A stretch of 64,000 nucleotides of DNA from Paraburkholderia sediminicola. GTDB taxonomy: Bacteria > Pseudomonadota > Gammaproteobacteria > Burkholderiales > Burkholderiaceae. The DNA is taken from positions 434,001 to 498,000 of the forward strand of contig NZ_CADIKC010000003.1 in the NCBI RefSeq assembly GCF_902859805.1, written 5' to 3'. Made by a program: the position numbers and the translations under genes. Shown piece by piece: positions 32,784-42,529 of the stretch. The notes below the pieces were generated by a model that was given only the letters and a program-made list of their open reading frames with translations, searched no databases and was not told the DNA's origin. Numbering within the stretch: position 1 is the first letter of the stretch; each line of letters begins with the position of its first letter.

Positions 32784-34225
32784 TCATGATTCTGGTGGCG
32801 GCCGTTGCCGTACTGGCGGTCGCCTTGGTCATCGCGTTGGCGTTGCTGATGCGCGGCGGTCGCGCTGATGGAAGCGAGCAATTCGAGATTCTCAGCGAAC
32901 GTATCGACACAGCGGCGGATGCGCAGTCGCATGCCTATGAGCGGCTCGAGCGGCAACTGCGCAATGACATCACCGAAACGGCACGCGTCTCGCGTACCGA
33001 GCAGAGCAGCGGGTTCGCGCACTTCCAGCAAACGCTGGCATCGCAATTCAGCAGTATGACGACGGTGCAGGGCGGCAAGATCGATGGCTTCGCGCAGCAA
33101 CTCGACGCCGTGCGCCACAGCCTGCAGCAACAGGCGCAGCAGGCACGCGATGAACAAGGGCGCACGCTCAAGCAGTTCGGCGAAACGCTGACCCTGCAAC
33201 TGGGCCAGCTCACCGAGTCGAACGATCGCCGCTTCGCCGAGGTGCGGGCAACGATCGAGCAGCGGCTGAAAGACATCGAGGCGAACAACTCGACCAAGCT
33301 CGAAGAGATGCGCCGTACCGTCGACGAAAAATTGCACGCCACGCTCGAACAACGTCTGGGCGAATCGTTCAAGCTGGTGTCCGACCGGCTGGAGCAGGTG
33401 CATCGCGGTTTGGGGGAAATGCAGACGCTGGCTGCGGGTGTAGGCGACCTGAAGAAAGTGCTCACTAACGTCAAAACGCGCGGCACGTGGGGCGAAGTGC
33501 AGCTCGAAGCATTGCTCGAACAACTGCTCACGGCGGATCAATACGCAAAGAACGTTGCGACGATACCGAAGAGCGCCGATCGCGTCGAATTCGCAATCAA
33601 ACTGCCGGGCCGCGCGGAGGCAGGTGGTCCAGCCACGCCGGTCTGGCTGCCGATCGACGCCAAGTTCCCGCGCGAAGACTACGAGCGGTTGATCGAGGCT
33701 CAGGAGCGCGCCGATCCGGTTGCGGTGGAGGAGGCGTCGCGCGCGCTCGAAGCGCGGATTCGCGCCGAAGCCCGCACGATCGCAGAGAAGTATGTGTCGC
33801 CGCCGCACACCACGGATTTCGCGCTGCTATTTCTGCCGACCGAGGGTCTGTACGCGGAAGTCCTGCGTCGGCCGGGCCTGACGGACCTGCTGCAACGCGA
33901 CTATCGCGTGACGATTGCCGGCCCGACCACGCTGACCGCCTTGCTCAATAGCCTGCAAATGGGCTTCCGCACGCTGGCGATCGAGAAGCGGTCGAGCGAA
34001 GTGTGGCAAGTGCTCGGCGCGGTGAAAACGGAGTTCGGGAAATTCGGTGACGTGCTGGCCAAGACCAAGGCGCAGCTTGAAACCGTCACGCGTTCGATCG
34101 AAGCCGCGGAAACGCGCACCCGCGTCATGAACCGCAAGCTGCGTGATGTCGAGGCGTTGCCGGGTGAAGAGGCGAGCGGATTGCTCGGCGATGCGCTAAC
34201 GGGCGTGGATCCCGACGAGCAGTAG
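32780..34225 (+). CDS. rmuC: DNA recombination protein RmuC homologue
   Basis: Protein of 481 residues. An N-terminal membrane helix (MIMILVAAVAVLAVALVIAL) is followed by a long coiled-coil segment, rich in Gln, Glu and Arg (about 40-220), then the RmuC endonuclease-like domain with NVKTRGTWGEVQLEALLEQL, PIDAKFPREDYERLIEAQ and the conserved FLPTEGLYAEVL. RmuC suppresses rearrangements between short inverted repeats in E. coli. The start overlaps the dehydrogenase stop (ATGA). It converges with the GNAT gene with only 26 bp between. Confidence 0.92.
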   Translation: MIMILVAAVAVLAVALVIALALLMRGGRADGSEQFEILSERIDTAADAQSHAYERLERQLRNDITETARVSRTEQSSGFAHFQQTLASQFSSMTTVQGGKIDGFAQQLDAVRHSLQQQAQQARDEQGRTLKQFGETLTLQLGQLTESNDRRFAEVRATIEQRLKDIEANNSTKLEEMRRTVDEKLHATLEQRLGESFKLVSDRLEQVHRGLGEMQTLAAGVGDLKKVLTNVKTRGTWGEVQLEALLEQLLTADQYAKNVATIPKSADRVEFAIKLPGRAEAGGPATPVWLPIDAKFPREDYERLIEAQERADPVAVEEASRALEARIRAEARTIAEKYVSPPHTTDFALLFLPTEGLYAEVLRRPGLTDLLQRDYRVTIAGPTTLTALLNSLQMGFRTLAIEKRSSEVWQVLGAVKTEFGKFGDVLAKTKAQLETVTRSIEAAETRTRVMNRKLRDVEALPGEEASGLLGDALTGVDPDEQ

Positions 34226-34251
34226 AGTCTGACGTTGGCTCGAACTCAAAC

Positions 34252-34740
34252 TCAGGAAGCGGCTGCTGCGGCCAACTGTTCCAGCGCGTCGCCCGTCAGT
34301 CGCACGACGCGCCAATCCGGCATTACTGTCGCGCCCAATTTTTCGTAGAAGCTAATGGCCTGCTTGTTCCAGTCGAGCACGGTCCATTCAAAGCGTCCGC
34401 ACTGCCGCTCGACTGCCAGTGCCGCCAGCCTCGCGAGCATCGCGGCGCCTAGACCGCTGCCGCGCTGACCCGGTTGCACGTAGACATCTTCGAGATACAG
34501 CCCGCGTTTGCCGGCGAAGCTCGAGTAATTGTGGAAGAACAGCGCATAGCCGACGATGCGTCCTTCGTTTTCCGCAACCAGCGCTTCGATCGAGGGCCGC
34601 GCGCCGAACAGGGCGTCGCGCAATCCGTCTTCGGTCGCGACGAAGACGTGCGTGAGGCTCTCGAACTCGGCCAGCTCGTACGTCAGCGCGAAGATAGCGC
34701 CCGTATCCGCAGGTGTCGCGGCGCGGATCGTCGCGGGCAT
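34252..34740 (-). CDS. GNAT-family N-acetyltransferase
   Basis: Protein of 162 residues. The acetyl-CoA loop is YLEDVYVQPGQRGSGLGAAML (Q/R-x-x-G-x-G/A), with the following FEWTVLDWNKQAISFYEKLG typical of diamine (spermidine-like) acetyltransferases of this family. The start ATG overlaps the stop of the small membrane protein gene by one base (TAATG). The substrate is not certain; the WTVLDWN segment is shared with spermidine/spermine-type acetyltransferases. Confidence 0.88.
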   Translation of the reverse strand: MPATIRAATPADTGAIFALTYELAEFESLTHVFVATEDGLRDALFGARPSIEALVAENEGRIVGYALFFHNYSSFAGKRGLYLEDVYVQPGQRGSGLGAAMLARLAALAVERQCGRFEWTVLDWNKQAISFYEKLGATVMPDWRVVRLTGDALEQLAAAAAS

Positions 34741-35015
34741 TACGCTTCTTCCGGCGCGTCGGTCAGCTGGATTTCGATGCCGCCAAAACGCGACGCCACC
34801 CAGTTGTAGGCGTGGCACGCAATCCACAGCAGGATGAAGCCGAGAATCGCGTTCAGCAGCAGCGCGCTGAACACGGTGCTCAGTTCGACCGAGCCATAGC
34901 GGATGAACGCCACCAGCACGCCGAGCAGCACGATCGGCACCGAGAATGTCAGGTACACGAGGATAAGCGCTTTGGCCGTCTGTCCCGGTGCAATGAACGA
35001 GATCTGTTTTTTCAT
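34740..35015 (-). CDS. Small two-helix membrane protein of unknown function
   Basis: Protein of 91 residues with two hydrophobic segments (ALILVYLTFSVPIVLLGVLV and VFSALLLNAILGFILLWIAC). The ATG at 35015 gives MKKQISFIAPGQTAKALILV; the open frame extends upstream to 35084 but has no support there. It overlaps the GNAT gene by one base and so is translationally coupled with it. It lies downstream of moeA in the same direction? No: moeA stops at 35104, 89 bp upstream of this start, on the same strand. No family is recognised. Confidence 0.7.
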   Translation of the reverse strand: MKKQISFIAPGQTAKALILVYLTFSVPIVLLGVLVAFIRYGSVELSTVFSALLLNAILGFILLWIACHAYNWVASRFGGIEIQLTDAPEEA

Positions 35016-35103
35016 GTAAGTCAAACCCGTGTGTCGTAGTGGTAATGGGTAAAGCGTGCAAGCGCGGCCGCAAAACGCCGCCACGAAAGCGTTCAGTCAG
35101 GCG

Positions 35104-36405
35104 TCAGATCAGGCCGTCGAACAACATGATATCGACGGGCTCGCCCTCGCCAATATCGGCTTCATCGTGCCCGAGAACGATGAAACAATTTGCTTCGCTC
35201 ATCGAACTCAGCACGCCGGAGCTTTGCGAGCCGGTCGGCGTGACATGCCATTGGCCGCGCGCGTCCTGTCCGGCAACGCCGCGCTGGTATTCGGTGCGGC
35301 CGGCGCGCTTGCGGATGGCCTGGCGGCTGGCGGCGCGCAAGACCGGCAGCGGCTGCGGCGTCGCGCCGGACATCAGCAGCAGCGCTTCACGCACGATCTG
35401 GTAGAACGTCACCATCACGGCCACGGGATTGCCCGGCAAGCCGAAGAATAACGCGGGCAGCCCGAGACCCGGATGTGCGCCGGACCAGACGCGGCCAAAA
35501 GCGAGCGGCCGGCCCGGACGCATCGCGAGACTCCAGAAGGCGACGTCGCCGAACGTCTGGAGCAATTGCTTGGTGAAATCCGCCTCGCCCACCGAGACGC
35601 CGCCCGACGTCAGCACCACGTCGGCGCTGGCTGCGGCGCTGCGCAAAGCAGCCTCGAGCGCTGCGGGTTCGTCGCGCACCACGCCCAGATCGAGCGTATC
35701 CACGTTCAGGCGCCGAAGCATCGCAAACAGCGTGTAGCGGTTGCTGTCGTACACCGAACCCGGGTCGAGCGGCTCGCCGAGCGAGCGCAATTCGTCGCCA
35801 GTTGAGAAAAACGCGACGCGCAAGCGCCGCCACACGTTGACTTCGCCGATGCCGAGCGAAGCCAGCAAACCAAGGTCCGACGCGCGCATGATACGGCCGG
35901 CGCGCAGCGCGGCATGGCCGCGGGCGAGGTCTTCGCCGGCGAGGCGACGGTTGGCGCCGGCTCGCAAGGCGTTGGCCGCAAAACGGATCGAGGTGGAATC
36001 GGCGCTGCGCTGGACAAGCTCCTGCGGCACGACGGTGTCGCAGTCAGCCGGCATGCAGGCGCCCGTCATGACGCGTACGCATTGCGTCGTGTCTACGTGG
36101 CCCGGGAACGGATGGCCGGCCAGCGCTTTGCCGGCGATCGTCAAATTGACCGTGGATTCACTCGTTGCCAACGCCGCCCCGTTGAACGCGTAACCGTCCA
36201 TGGCCGAATTGTCGTGCGACGGGACGTCGATCGGCGAGACGATATCGGCCGCCAGCACACGGCCGAGCGCGTCGCGCAAGGGCACGCGTTCGACTGCCGT
36301 AACGGGCGTTGCCCATTGACGGACGATCGCCTGGGCGGCCGAAACAGGTAGCGCATGAGGATCGTACTGCGCGACGCAGCGGGAAAATTCGTTAAGCGTG
36401 GTCAT
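35104..36405 (-). CDS. moeA: Molybdopterin molybdenumtransferase MoeA
   Basis: Inserts molybdate into adenylylated molybdopterin to give the molybdenum cofactor. The 433-residue length is a little above the usual 400-415. Domain landmarks are PSHDNSAMDGYAF (conserved N-terminal loop), RVMTGACMPADCDTVV, FFSTGDELRSLGEPL and TSGGVSVGEADF (the MPT-binding domain), then LPGNPVAVMVTF. The start ATG at 36405 opens MTTLNEFSRCVAQYDPHALP; the longer frame to 36582 overlaps the mobA gap without support. It is the last gene of the moaA-mobA-moeA run. Confidence 0.95.
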   Translation of the reverse strand: MTTLNEFSRCVAQYDPHALPVSAAQAIVRQWATPVTAVERVPLRDALGRVLAADIVSPIDVPSHDNSAMDGYAFNGAALATSESTVNLTIAGKALAGHPFPGHVDTTQCVRVMTGACMPADCDTVVPQELVQRSADSTSIRFAANALRAGANRRLAGEDLARGHAALRAGRIMRASDLGLLASLGIGEVNVWRRLRVAFFSTGDELRSLGEPLDPGSVYDSNRYTLFAMLRRLNVDTLDLGVVRDEPAALEAALRSAAASADVVLTSGGVSVGEADFTKQLLQTFGDVAFWSLAMRPGRPLAFGRVWSGAHPGLGLPALFFGLPGNPVAVMVTFYQIVREALLLMSGATPQPLPVLRAASRQAIRKRAGRTEYQRGVAGQDARGQWHVTPTGSQSSGVLSSMSEANCFIVLGHDEADIGEGEPVDIMLFDGLI

Positions 36406-36479
36406 GAAGGGCTGGACGTCGCGATCGGCGGCGGAAGCGGCTGTTGCCGTGCGGCCGGAGCGGGATTTCAACCGGGGCC

Positions 36480-37094
36480 TCAACAACGCTCGAGGTCGGC
36501 GAGTTCTTGTAACGAATTGATATTGTAAAACGCGCGCTCGTCGGCAAAGGCGACTTCGACCGTCTTGTGGCGTGCGTACCACGCGCGAACCTTACGCTCG
36601 CCGGCGTCGAGAAAGGCCGCCAGGTCGTCGGCGAGACTCGTGCGCAGCAACGCGAACACGGGATGGAGCGAGACGTGGCCTTCGGCGTCGGTGGTCGTGA
36701 CGGTGGCGATATCGGCCTGATGCGAGCCGAGTGCCTGCGTGAGGTGGAAGGCGAGATCGGCGGGCAGTCCGGGCGTGTCGCAGGGCGCGCTTAGCACGTA
36801 CGCGGTGCCGGCTGCGCGCAGACCAGCGAGCAGGCCCGCCAACGGTCCGGGGAAGCCGGGCAGGGTATCGGCAAGCACCGTGGCGCCGAACGGCGCGCCG
36901 AGCGCTGTGTAGACCTCAGGGTGACGATTGGCGCTGATGAGCAGGGCGCCGGTTTGCGGTGCGAGACGCTTTAGCACGTGAGCGGCGAGCGGCTCGCCGT
37001 GCAGCGTTTGCAGACCCTTGTCGACTCCGCCCATACGCGTGCCGCGTCCGCCCGCGAGGACCAGGCCGGTGATGTGCTCGCAATCCGGATTCAT
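36480..37094 (-). CDS. mobA: Molybdenum cofactor guanylyltransferase MobA
   Basis: Couples GMP to the molybdenum cofactor to give the bis-molybdopterin guanine dinucleotide form used by periplasmic oxidoreductases. The 204-residue protein has the nucleotidyltransferase signature LVLAGGRGTRMGGVDKGLQ, a GPLAGLLAGLRA segment and SAPCDTPGLPADL with the metal-binding Asp. The start opens MNPDCEHITGLVLAG. It begins 12 bp after the stop of moaA and lies 74 bp before moeA, so all three probably form one transcript. Confidence 0.95.
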   Translation of the reverse strand: MNPDCEHITGLVLAGGRGTRMGGVDKGLQTLHGEPLAAHVLKRLAPQTGALLISANRHPEVYTALGAPFGATVLADTLPGFPGPLAGLLAGLRAAGTAYVLSAPCDTPGLPADLAFHLTQALGSHQADIATVTTTDAEGHVSLHPVFALLRTSLADDLAAFLDAGERKVRAWYARHKTVEVAFADERAFYNINSLQELADLERC

Positions 37095-37106
37095 GAGCGC
37101 GGCCGC

Positions 37107-38216
37107 CTAGCCGCCGATGTACGACATTTCCACGCGGCGGGCGTCCTGCGTGCGGAGTGCGGCTGCATTGCTACCGCGTAATTGCGAATAACGGTCGCTG
37201 CGGCCTTGCCAGATTTCGGCGACGGCGGTGGCGATGGCGGCGTCGCTCGCGCCGCTGCGCAGCAACCCACGCAGATCGTGACCGGACGAGGCGAACAGGC
37301 ACAGGTACAGCTTGCCCTCGGTCGACAGACGCGCTCGCGTGCAACTGCCGCAAAACGCGCGTGTGACGCTAGAAATCACGCCGATTTCGCCACTGCCGTC
37401 CGCGTAACCCCAGCGCTGGGCGGTTTCCGCTGCGCTGTGCGCTTCGAGCGGCATAAGCGGGAAATGCTCGGCGATGCGCGTCACGACGTCGGCGGATGGC
37501 AGCACTTCAGTCATGTTCCAGCCGTTCGATGTGCCCACGTCCATGTATTCGATAAAGCGCAGCACCGCGCCCGAGCCTTTGAAATGACGTGCCATGGGCA
37601 CGATTTCGCCGTCGTTGGTGCCACGTTTGACGACCATGTTGACTTTCACCGGTGCGAGCCCCACCGCTTGCGCCGCGGCGATCCCGTCCAGCACGTCGGC
37701 GACTGCGAAGTCGGCGTCGTTCATGCGGCGGAACAGGGTGTCGTCGAGCGCGTCGAGACTCACCGTCACGCGGGTCAGGCCGGCGTCTTTCAGGCTGCGC
37801 GCCTTGCGCTCCAGCAGCGAGCCGTTGGTGGTCAGCGTCAGGTCGAGTGGACGGCCTTCCGGCGTGGAGAGTTGCGCGAGCCGTTCGATCAGGAATTCCA
37901 GATTTTTGCGCAGGAGCGGCTCGCCGCCCGTAAGGCGGATTTTCTCGACGCCGTGTGCGACGAAGAGCCGTGCCAGCCGTTCGATTTCTTCGAAGCTGAG
38001 CAGTGCGCTATGCGGCAGGAATGCGTAATCCTTGTCGAACACCGCGCGCGGCATGCAGTAGACGCAGCGGAAATTGCAGCGATCCGTCACCGAGATGCGC
38101 AGATCGCGCAGCGGGCGCGCCAGCGTGTCGTGCAGCGCGCCGCTGGGCGCCTGCACGGGTCCGGTAATAACCGGCACCGCGCTGAGATCGGCAACAGGGA
38201 TGATGCGTCGGGACAT
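37107..38216 (-). CDS. moaA: GTP 3',8-cyclase MoaA
   Basis: Radical-SAM enzyme for the first step of molybdenum cofactor synthesis from GTP. The N-terminal cluster motif is [10 protein letters not shown] (CxxxCxxC), the second 4Fe-4S site is [18 protein letters not shown] (CxxC then C), and the C-terminus has the conserved double Gly (MSYIGG). The protein of 369 residues is slightly longer than E. coli MoaA because of about 30 extra residues at the N-terminus. The start [16 protein letters not shown] is plausible, since the family core opens at [16 protein letters not shown]. Confidence 0.95.
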   Translation of the reverse strand: MSRRIIPVADLSAVPVITGPVQAPSGALHDTLARPLRDLRISVTDRCNFRCVYCMPRAVFDKDYAFLPHSALLSFEEIERLARLFVAHGVEKIRLTGGEPLLRKNLEFLIERLAQLSTPEGRPLDLTLTTNGSLLERKARSLKDAGLTRVTVSLDALDDTLFRRMNDADFAVADVLDGIAAAQAVGLAPVKVNMVVKRGTNDGEIVPMARHFKGSGAVLRFIEYMDVGTSNGWNMTEVLPSADVVTRIAEHFPLMPLEAHSAAETAQRWGYADGSGEIGVISSVTRAFCGSCTRARLSTEGKLYLCLFASSGHDLRGLLRSGASDAAIATAVAEIWQGRSDRYSQLRGSNAAALRTQDARRVEMSYIGG

Positions 38217-38421
38217 GAATTGCTTCGCTTGATGCTTCGTTTCGGGCTGCTTAGGTGCTGCTTAGGTGCGGCGATCGCTGTTGCGGTTGGCGCCGTGATT
38301 GGAACCTAGATCTTCATTCTAGCGGAAATGCATCCGGCGGCTGGCAGCCTCCGGACGCCGTCCGGGTATACGGGGAGTGGCATAAAGCCCGCGATCGGAC
38401 GGGGCGCGGCGCCCATAAAAC

Positions 38422-38451
38422 AAAAAGCCCGCCGGTGAGGGCGGGCTTTTT
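38422..38451 (-). terminator. Terminator of rne
   Basis: AAAAAGCCCGCC pairs with GGGCGGGCTTTTT around GGTGA, just after the rne stop codon on the minus strand. A- and T-tracts on both sides make it bidirectional. Confidence 0.85.
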
Positions 38452-38468
38452 GCATAGTGGCGGTTCGC

Positions 38469-41400
38469 TTACTGCGGATGCTTACCGGTTTCCACCATTT
38501 GCATCGGCGCGGTTTCGACCGGCGGCAACGCCTTACGTTCGCGACCCACGCGAACCGGCTTGGCCGCTTGCGCAGCCGCTTCCTGCGCAGCCCGCAGCTT
38601 GTCGGCGTCGGTGTTCACCCAGACGAGACCGGCTTGTTCCAGCACCGGCTTCAGGGCTTCAGCCGACACACCGGCATAACGTGGCGCTTGCGGCGCAGCA
38701 GCTGCAACGGGCGCCGGCTCAATTGCTGCCGGTTCAACGACCGCTTCAACTGCCGGTGCGACCGCTGCAACGACCGGTTGCGCTTCGAAGATATCGGCTT
38801 GCCGTGCCGGCTGGGCGGCCGGTGCTTCGACCACTGCTGCCGGCGCCACGGTTTCCACTGGAGCCGGTGCGGCTTCTGCTTCAACGACCGGAGCAACTGC
38901 CGGCGTTTCGACTCGCGCTTCGACAGGGGCTTCAAAGCGAGCGACCGGTTCGGCAAGCGAAACCGTCTCGCTGGCGGCCGGCGCAGCTTGCGCGGCTTCG
39001 ACCGGCGCAGCAACGGCCTGCGCCACTGGCGCTTCCACTGCCTGCTCGACCGCTACCGGCGCCACCGGTGCTTCCGCGACCGGCACAACCGTTTCCGTCT
39101 TCGCAGCCTGCTCGGCGGCCAGAGCCGGCGTTTCGGCTACTGCGTGCAGTTCGCTGACCACGACAGTTTCCGTCGCGACAGCGGCGACAACCACTTCCAC
39201 CGGCTTTACAGCAGCCGCTTCGCTGACTTCCGCCTTGTGCTCGACCGCTTGATGCGCGGTGCGCACCGGCGCGTCGTCGGTCACATTGGTGTTGTCGCTT
39301 TCACCTTCCGCAACGTCCGCAGCCAGGTTGCCGTTCACGTCTTCTTCACGCTCACGACGACCACCACGACGGCCGCGACGGCGACGACGACGCTCTTCAC
39401 CTTCACGCGCGACCGCTTCCTGATCGACCGGCATACCGTTTTCGCCCAGGGCGGTCTGGTTTTGCGCCAGTTCTTCCGCCGTTTGCGCGTCGTTCTGCGT
39501 CAGTGCATCTGCGGCTTCCGGCTGTTGCTTGCGGCGTTCGCCGCGTTCAGCGCGCTCGCCACGCTCACGGCGTTCGCCGCGTTCCTGACGCTCGCCACGT
39601 TCGACGCGCGGTGCGCCCTCGACGGTTTCCGCACGATCGCTGCCGCGATTGTCGCGGTCACGGTTTTCGCGGCCCTCGCGACCTTCACGCGGCTCACGAG
39701 CCTCGCGCGGTTCGCGGCCTTCACGGGCCTCACGCGGTTCGCGCTGCTCACGGTTGGCGCGCGGCTCGCGCGATTCACGTGCTTCACGCGGCTCACGACC
39801 TTCGCGTGCTTCACGGCCCTCACGCGGTTCGCGTTCCTCGCGACGCGACGGTTGCTGACCTTGAGCCTGACGGCCGCCGGTCGTGCCTTCGCCACGGCCC
39901 GCTGCATCACGGCCGCCAGCACCGCCACGGCGATTGCGGTTGCGATCGCCGCCGCGTTCGCCGGTGCGCTCACCGCGCTCCGTGCGTTCGCCGCGTTGCG
40001 GACGCGTCTGCTTGTCGGTCGTAGCCGGTGCGACAGGCGCCGGTGCGGCCGGCTGCACGCCGAACAGGTTCTTCAACCAGCCGATAAAGCCGCCGCCGGC
40101 CGGTGTGACTGCCACCGGAGCCGGGGTTGCCGCCGGACGGACCGGCGCGCTCGGGGCCGGCTTCTCGGGCGTGATGCCCTTGACCGCGGCTTCCTGCTTC
40201 GGCTTCACTTCCTCAGCGCGCTTGCTGTAACCGGTTTCCGATTCCAGTTCGCGGGCTGCTTCTTCGGCCATCTTCCACGAAGCGCGCGGCTCGTCGAGGC
40301 GCGCATCGTCGTGACGCAGGCGTTCGAGCTTGTAATGCGGCGTGTCGAGGTGCTTGTTCGGGATCAGAACGACGTTGACCTTGAAACGCGATTCGATCTT
40401 GTTGATTTCAGCGCGCTTTTCGTTCAACAGGAAGGCGGTCACTTCGACCGGCACCTGGCAATGGATCGCCGCGGTGTTTTCCTTCATCGCTTCTTCCTGA
40501 ATGATCCGCAGCACTTGCAGCGCGGACGATTCGGTATCGCGAATGTGGCCCGTGCCGTTACAGCGCGGGCACGTCACGTGGCTGCCTTCCGACAGAGCCG
40601 GACGCAGACGTTGACGCGACAGTTCCATCAGGCCGAAGCGCGAGATCTTGCCCATCTGGACGCGCGCACGGTCGTGCTTGAGCGCATCTTTCAGGCGTTG
40701 TTCGACTTCACGCTGGCTCTTGGCCGATTCCATGTCGATGAAGTCGATCACGATCAGGCCGCCCAGGTCGCGCAGGCGCAACTGGCGGGCCACTTCGTCG
40801 GCGGCTTCGAGGTTGGTGCGGGCGGCCGTTTCCTCGATGTCCGCGCCCTTGGTGGCGCGTGCCGAGTTCACGTCGATTGCGACCAGCGCTTCCGTGTGGT
40901 CGATCACGATGGCGCCGCCCGAGGGCAGCGGCACCGTGCGCGAGTACGCGGTTTCGATCTGGTGTTCGATCTGGAAACGCGAGAAAAGCGGCACGTCGTC
41001 GTGATACCGCTTCACCTTGCTGACATTATCCGGCATCACGATATCCATGAAGGCGCGGGCCTGGTCATGGATTTCGGTGGTGTCGATCAGAATTTCGCCG
41101 ATATCCGGCTGGAAATAGTCACGAATCGCGCGAATAACGAGGCTCGATTCGAGATAAATCAGCATCGGCTGGCCGCTCGAACCGCTTTGCGACGCGGCCT
41201 CGATGGCGCGCCACAGTTGCATCAGGTAGTTCAGGTCCCACTGCAGCTCTTCGGCGGAGCGGCCAATACCGGCCGTACGCGCGATGATGCTCATGCCTTC
41301 CGGCAATTGCAGTTGCGCCATGGTTTCGCGCAGTTCCTGACGGTCGTCGCCTTCGATACGGCGCGATACGCCACCGCCGCGCGGGTTGTTCGGCATCAGA

Positions 41401-41780
41401 ACCAGATACCGGCCGGCGAGCGAGATGAAGGTGGTGAGGGCCGCGCCCTTGTTGCCGCGTTCTTCCTTTTCGACCTGAACGATCAGTTCCTGGCCTTCAC
41501 GGAGGGCGTCCTGGATGCGCGCGGAGCGCATGTCGACGCCGTCACGGAAATACTGGCGGGCGACTTCCTTGAACGGCAAAAAGCCGTGGCGGTCTTCGCC
41601 GTAGTTGACGAAGCAGGCTTCGAGCGACGGCTCGATGCGAGTGATGATGCCCTTGTAAATATTGCCTTTGCGCTGTTCGCGCCCGGCGGTTTCGATGTCG
41701 ATATCGATGAGTTTTTGCCCATCGACGATGGCGACGCGCAGTTCTTCCTGCTGCGTCGCATTGAACAACATTCGTTTCAT
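38469..41780 (-). CDS. rne: Ribonuclease E with long low-complexity C-terminal region
   Basis: Main mRNA- and rRNA-processing endoribonuclease. The catalytic half (1-~520) opens [20 protein letters not shown], has an S1 RNA-binding domain ([20 protein letters not shown]), the magnesium-binding segments [11 protein letters not shown] and [12 protein letters not shown], and the zinc link CPRCNGTG. Residues ~600-830 are Arg/Glu-rich with [14 protein letters not shown] repeats, and ~830-1103 are Ala/Val/Pro/Glu-rich. In E. coli the C-terminal half scaffolds the degradosome and binds RNA; here both low-complexity blocks could do so, but no partner site is visible. The promoter region is shared with rluC. 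Confidence 0.96.
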   Translation of the reverse strand: MKRMLFNATQQEELRVAIVDGQKLIDIDIETAGREQRKGNIYKGIITRIEPSLEACFVNYGEDRHGFLPFKEVARQYFRDGVDMRSARIQDALREGQELIVQVEKEERGNKGAALTTFISLAGRYLVLMPNNPRGGGVSRRIEGDDRQELRETMAQLQLPEGMSIIARTAGIGRSAEELQWDLNYLMQLWRAIEAASQSGSSGQPMLIYLESSLVIRAIRDYFQPDIGEILIDTTEIHDQARAFMDIVMPDNVSKVKRYHDDVPLFSRFQIEHQIETAYSRTVPLPSGGAIVIDHTEALVAIDVNSARATKGADIEETAARTNLEAADEVARQLRLRDLGGLIVIDFIDMESAKSQREVEQRLKDALKHDRARVQMGKISRFGLMELSRQRLRPALSEGSHVTCPRCNGTGHIRDTESSALQVLRIIQEEAMKENTAAIHCQVPVEVTAFLLNEKRAEINKIESRFKVNVVLIPNKHLDTPHYKLERLRHDDARLDEPRASWKMAEEAARELESETGYSKRAEEVKPKQEAAVKGITPEKPAPSAPVRPAATPAPVAVTPAGGGFIGWLKNLFGVQPAAPAPVAPATTDKQTRPQRGERTERGERTGERGGDRNRNRRGGAGGRDAAGRGEGTTGGRQAQGQQPSRREEREPREGREAREGREPREARESREPRANREQREPREAREGREPREAREPREGREGRENRDRDNRGSDRAETVEGAPRVERGERQERGERRERGERAERGERRKQQPEAADALTQNDAQTAEELAQNQTALGENGMPVDQEAVAREGEERRRRRRGRRGGRREREEDVNGNLAADVAEGESDNTNVTDDAPVRTAHQAVEHKAEVSEAAAVKPVEVVVAAVATETVVVSELHAVAETPALAAEQAAKTETVVPVAEAPVAPVAVEQAVEAPVAQAVAAPVEAAQAAPAASETVSLAEPVARFEAPVEARVETPAVAPVVEAEAAPAPVETVAPAAVVEAPAAQPARQADIFEAQPVVAAVAPAVEAVVEPAAIEPAPVAAAAPQAPRYAGVSAEALKPVLEQAGLVWVNTDADKLRAAQEAAAQAAKPVRVGRERKALPPVETAPMQMVETGKHPQ

Positions 41781-42512
41781 TGAACGGCTCCAGGCGGCTT
41801 AGCTAGCCCTCAGCTGCGCGGTTGTCAGTCGCGAGAGCCATGAGGGCAGCGGCATGCCGCGCCTTATTGTGTTTTCACAAGCACGCTGGAGCGGGAAAAA
41901 TGGCGGGAGAATTGCCTGAGAGGGCCCGGCCCCATTGAAAAATGGGCGCGGTGCCGCAGGGCACATGCGAACACGGCTTCAAATAACGACCCGACACGCC
42001 GCGGGTTCTGCCAGCAGACCTTCATAAGCCTTTCGTCCACTCGCGCCGGTGCGCCAACTGGGCGCGTGACCGGAGGGCCGGAGGCTGCGGTCATGCCGCA
42101 GCGGGAAGTTCGCGCAGTCGGCGCGTCTTTTCTCGCTGGGGGTGTCTCGCCTCATTTTGACGTCGCCATGTCTTGTATTTTCTACAAGACGCCTCGGGCG
42201 CACGCCGTATTTTCGCAACTTGCAGCTTCGTATAACAGGGTGTCTGACCGCGTGATACGGGAGCTGAAAGTTAAATTCTTTTTTACCAAAATTCCGTTAC
42301 CGTCGAAGCTGACCTTGACCGAACGCGCCTGTGGGCGCCGTCCCTGCCGGGCACTGACTTCGTGCGTGCAACATGTTGCATCTCATTTTCAGGGTGAGCA
42401 ACCAGACCCCGGCGCAAGTAAAATAACGGTTTATCGCTTGCGCCTGCGCAATCCGCCCGAATTCCGGACACTGCGCCGGCCGCCGCAGACTGCTGGGCAA
42501 ATTATATTCATA
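41781..42512. other. Long divergent gap between rne and rluC, including a long rne leader
   Basis: This 732-bp region has no gene. On the minus strand the best promoter is next to rluC (42529-42501), which would give rne a leader of about 710 bases. The leader contains hairpins: TCTTGTA-TTTTC-TACAAGA (42172-42190) and CCCAT-TGAAA-ATGGG (41931-41945). E. coli rne has a structured leader used for autoregulation; a similar role here is inference. Confidence 0.6.
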
Positions 42513-42529
42513 ATGAAAGAGTTAGGCAA
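42501..42529 (-). promoter_or_regulatory. Sigma-70-like promoter reading toward rne
   Basis: On the minus strand TTGCCT (42529-42524), a 17-base spacer and a perfect TATAAT (42506-42501). It overlaps the first codons of rluC, so the two genes may compete for this AT-rich site. Confidence 0.6.

Noticed and set aside
38457..41783. A 1108-codon open frame on the plus strand, covering the whole of rne in antisense
   Set aside because: It has no ribosome binding site or family, and its length is explained by the high-GC, G/C-ending codon use of rne on the opposite strand, which removes stop codons from the antisense frame. The rne frame has clear motifs.
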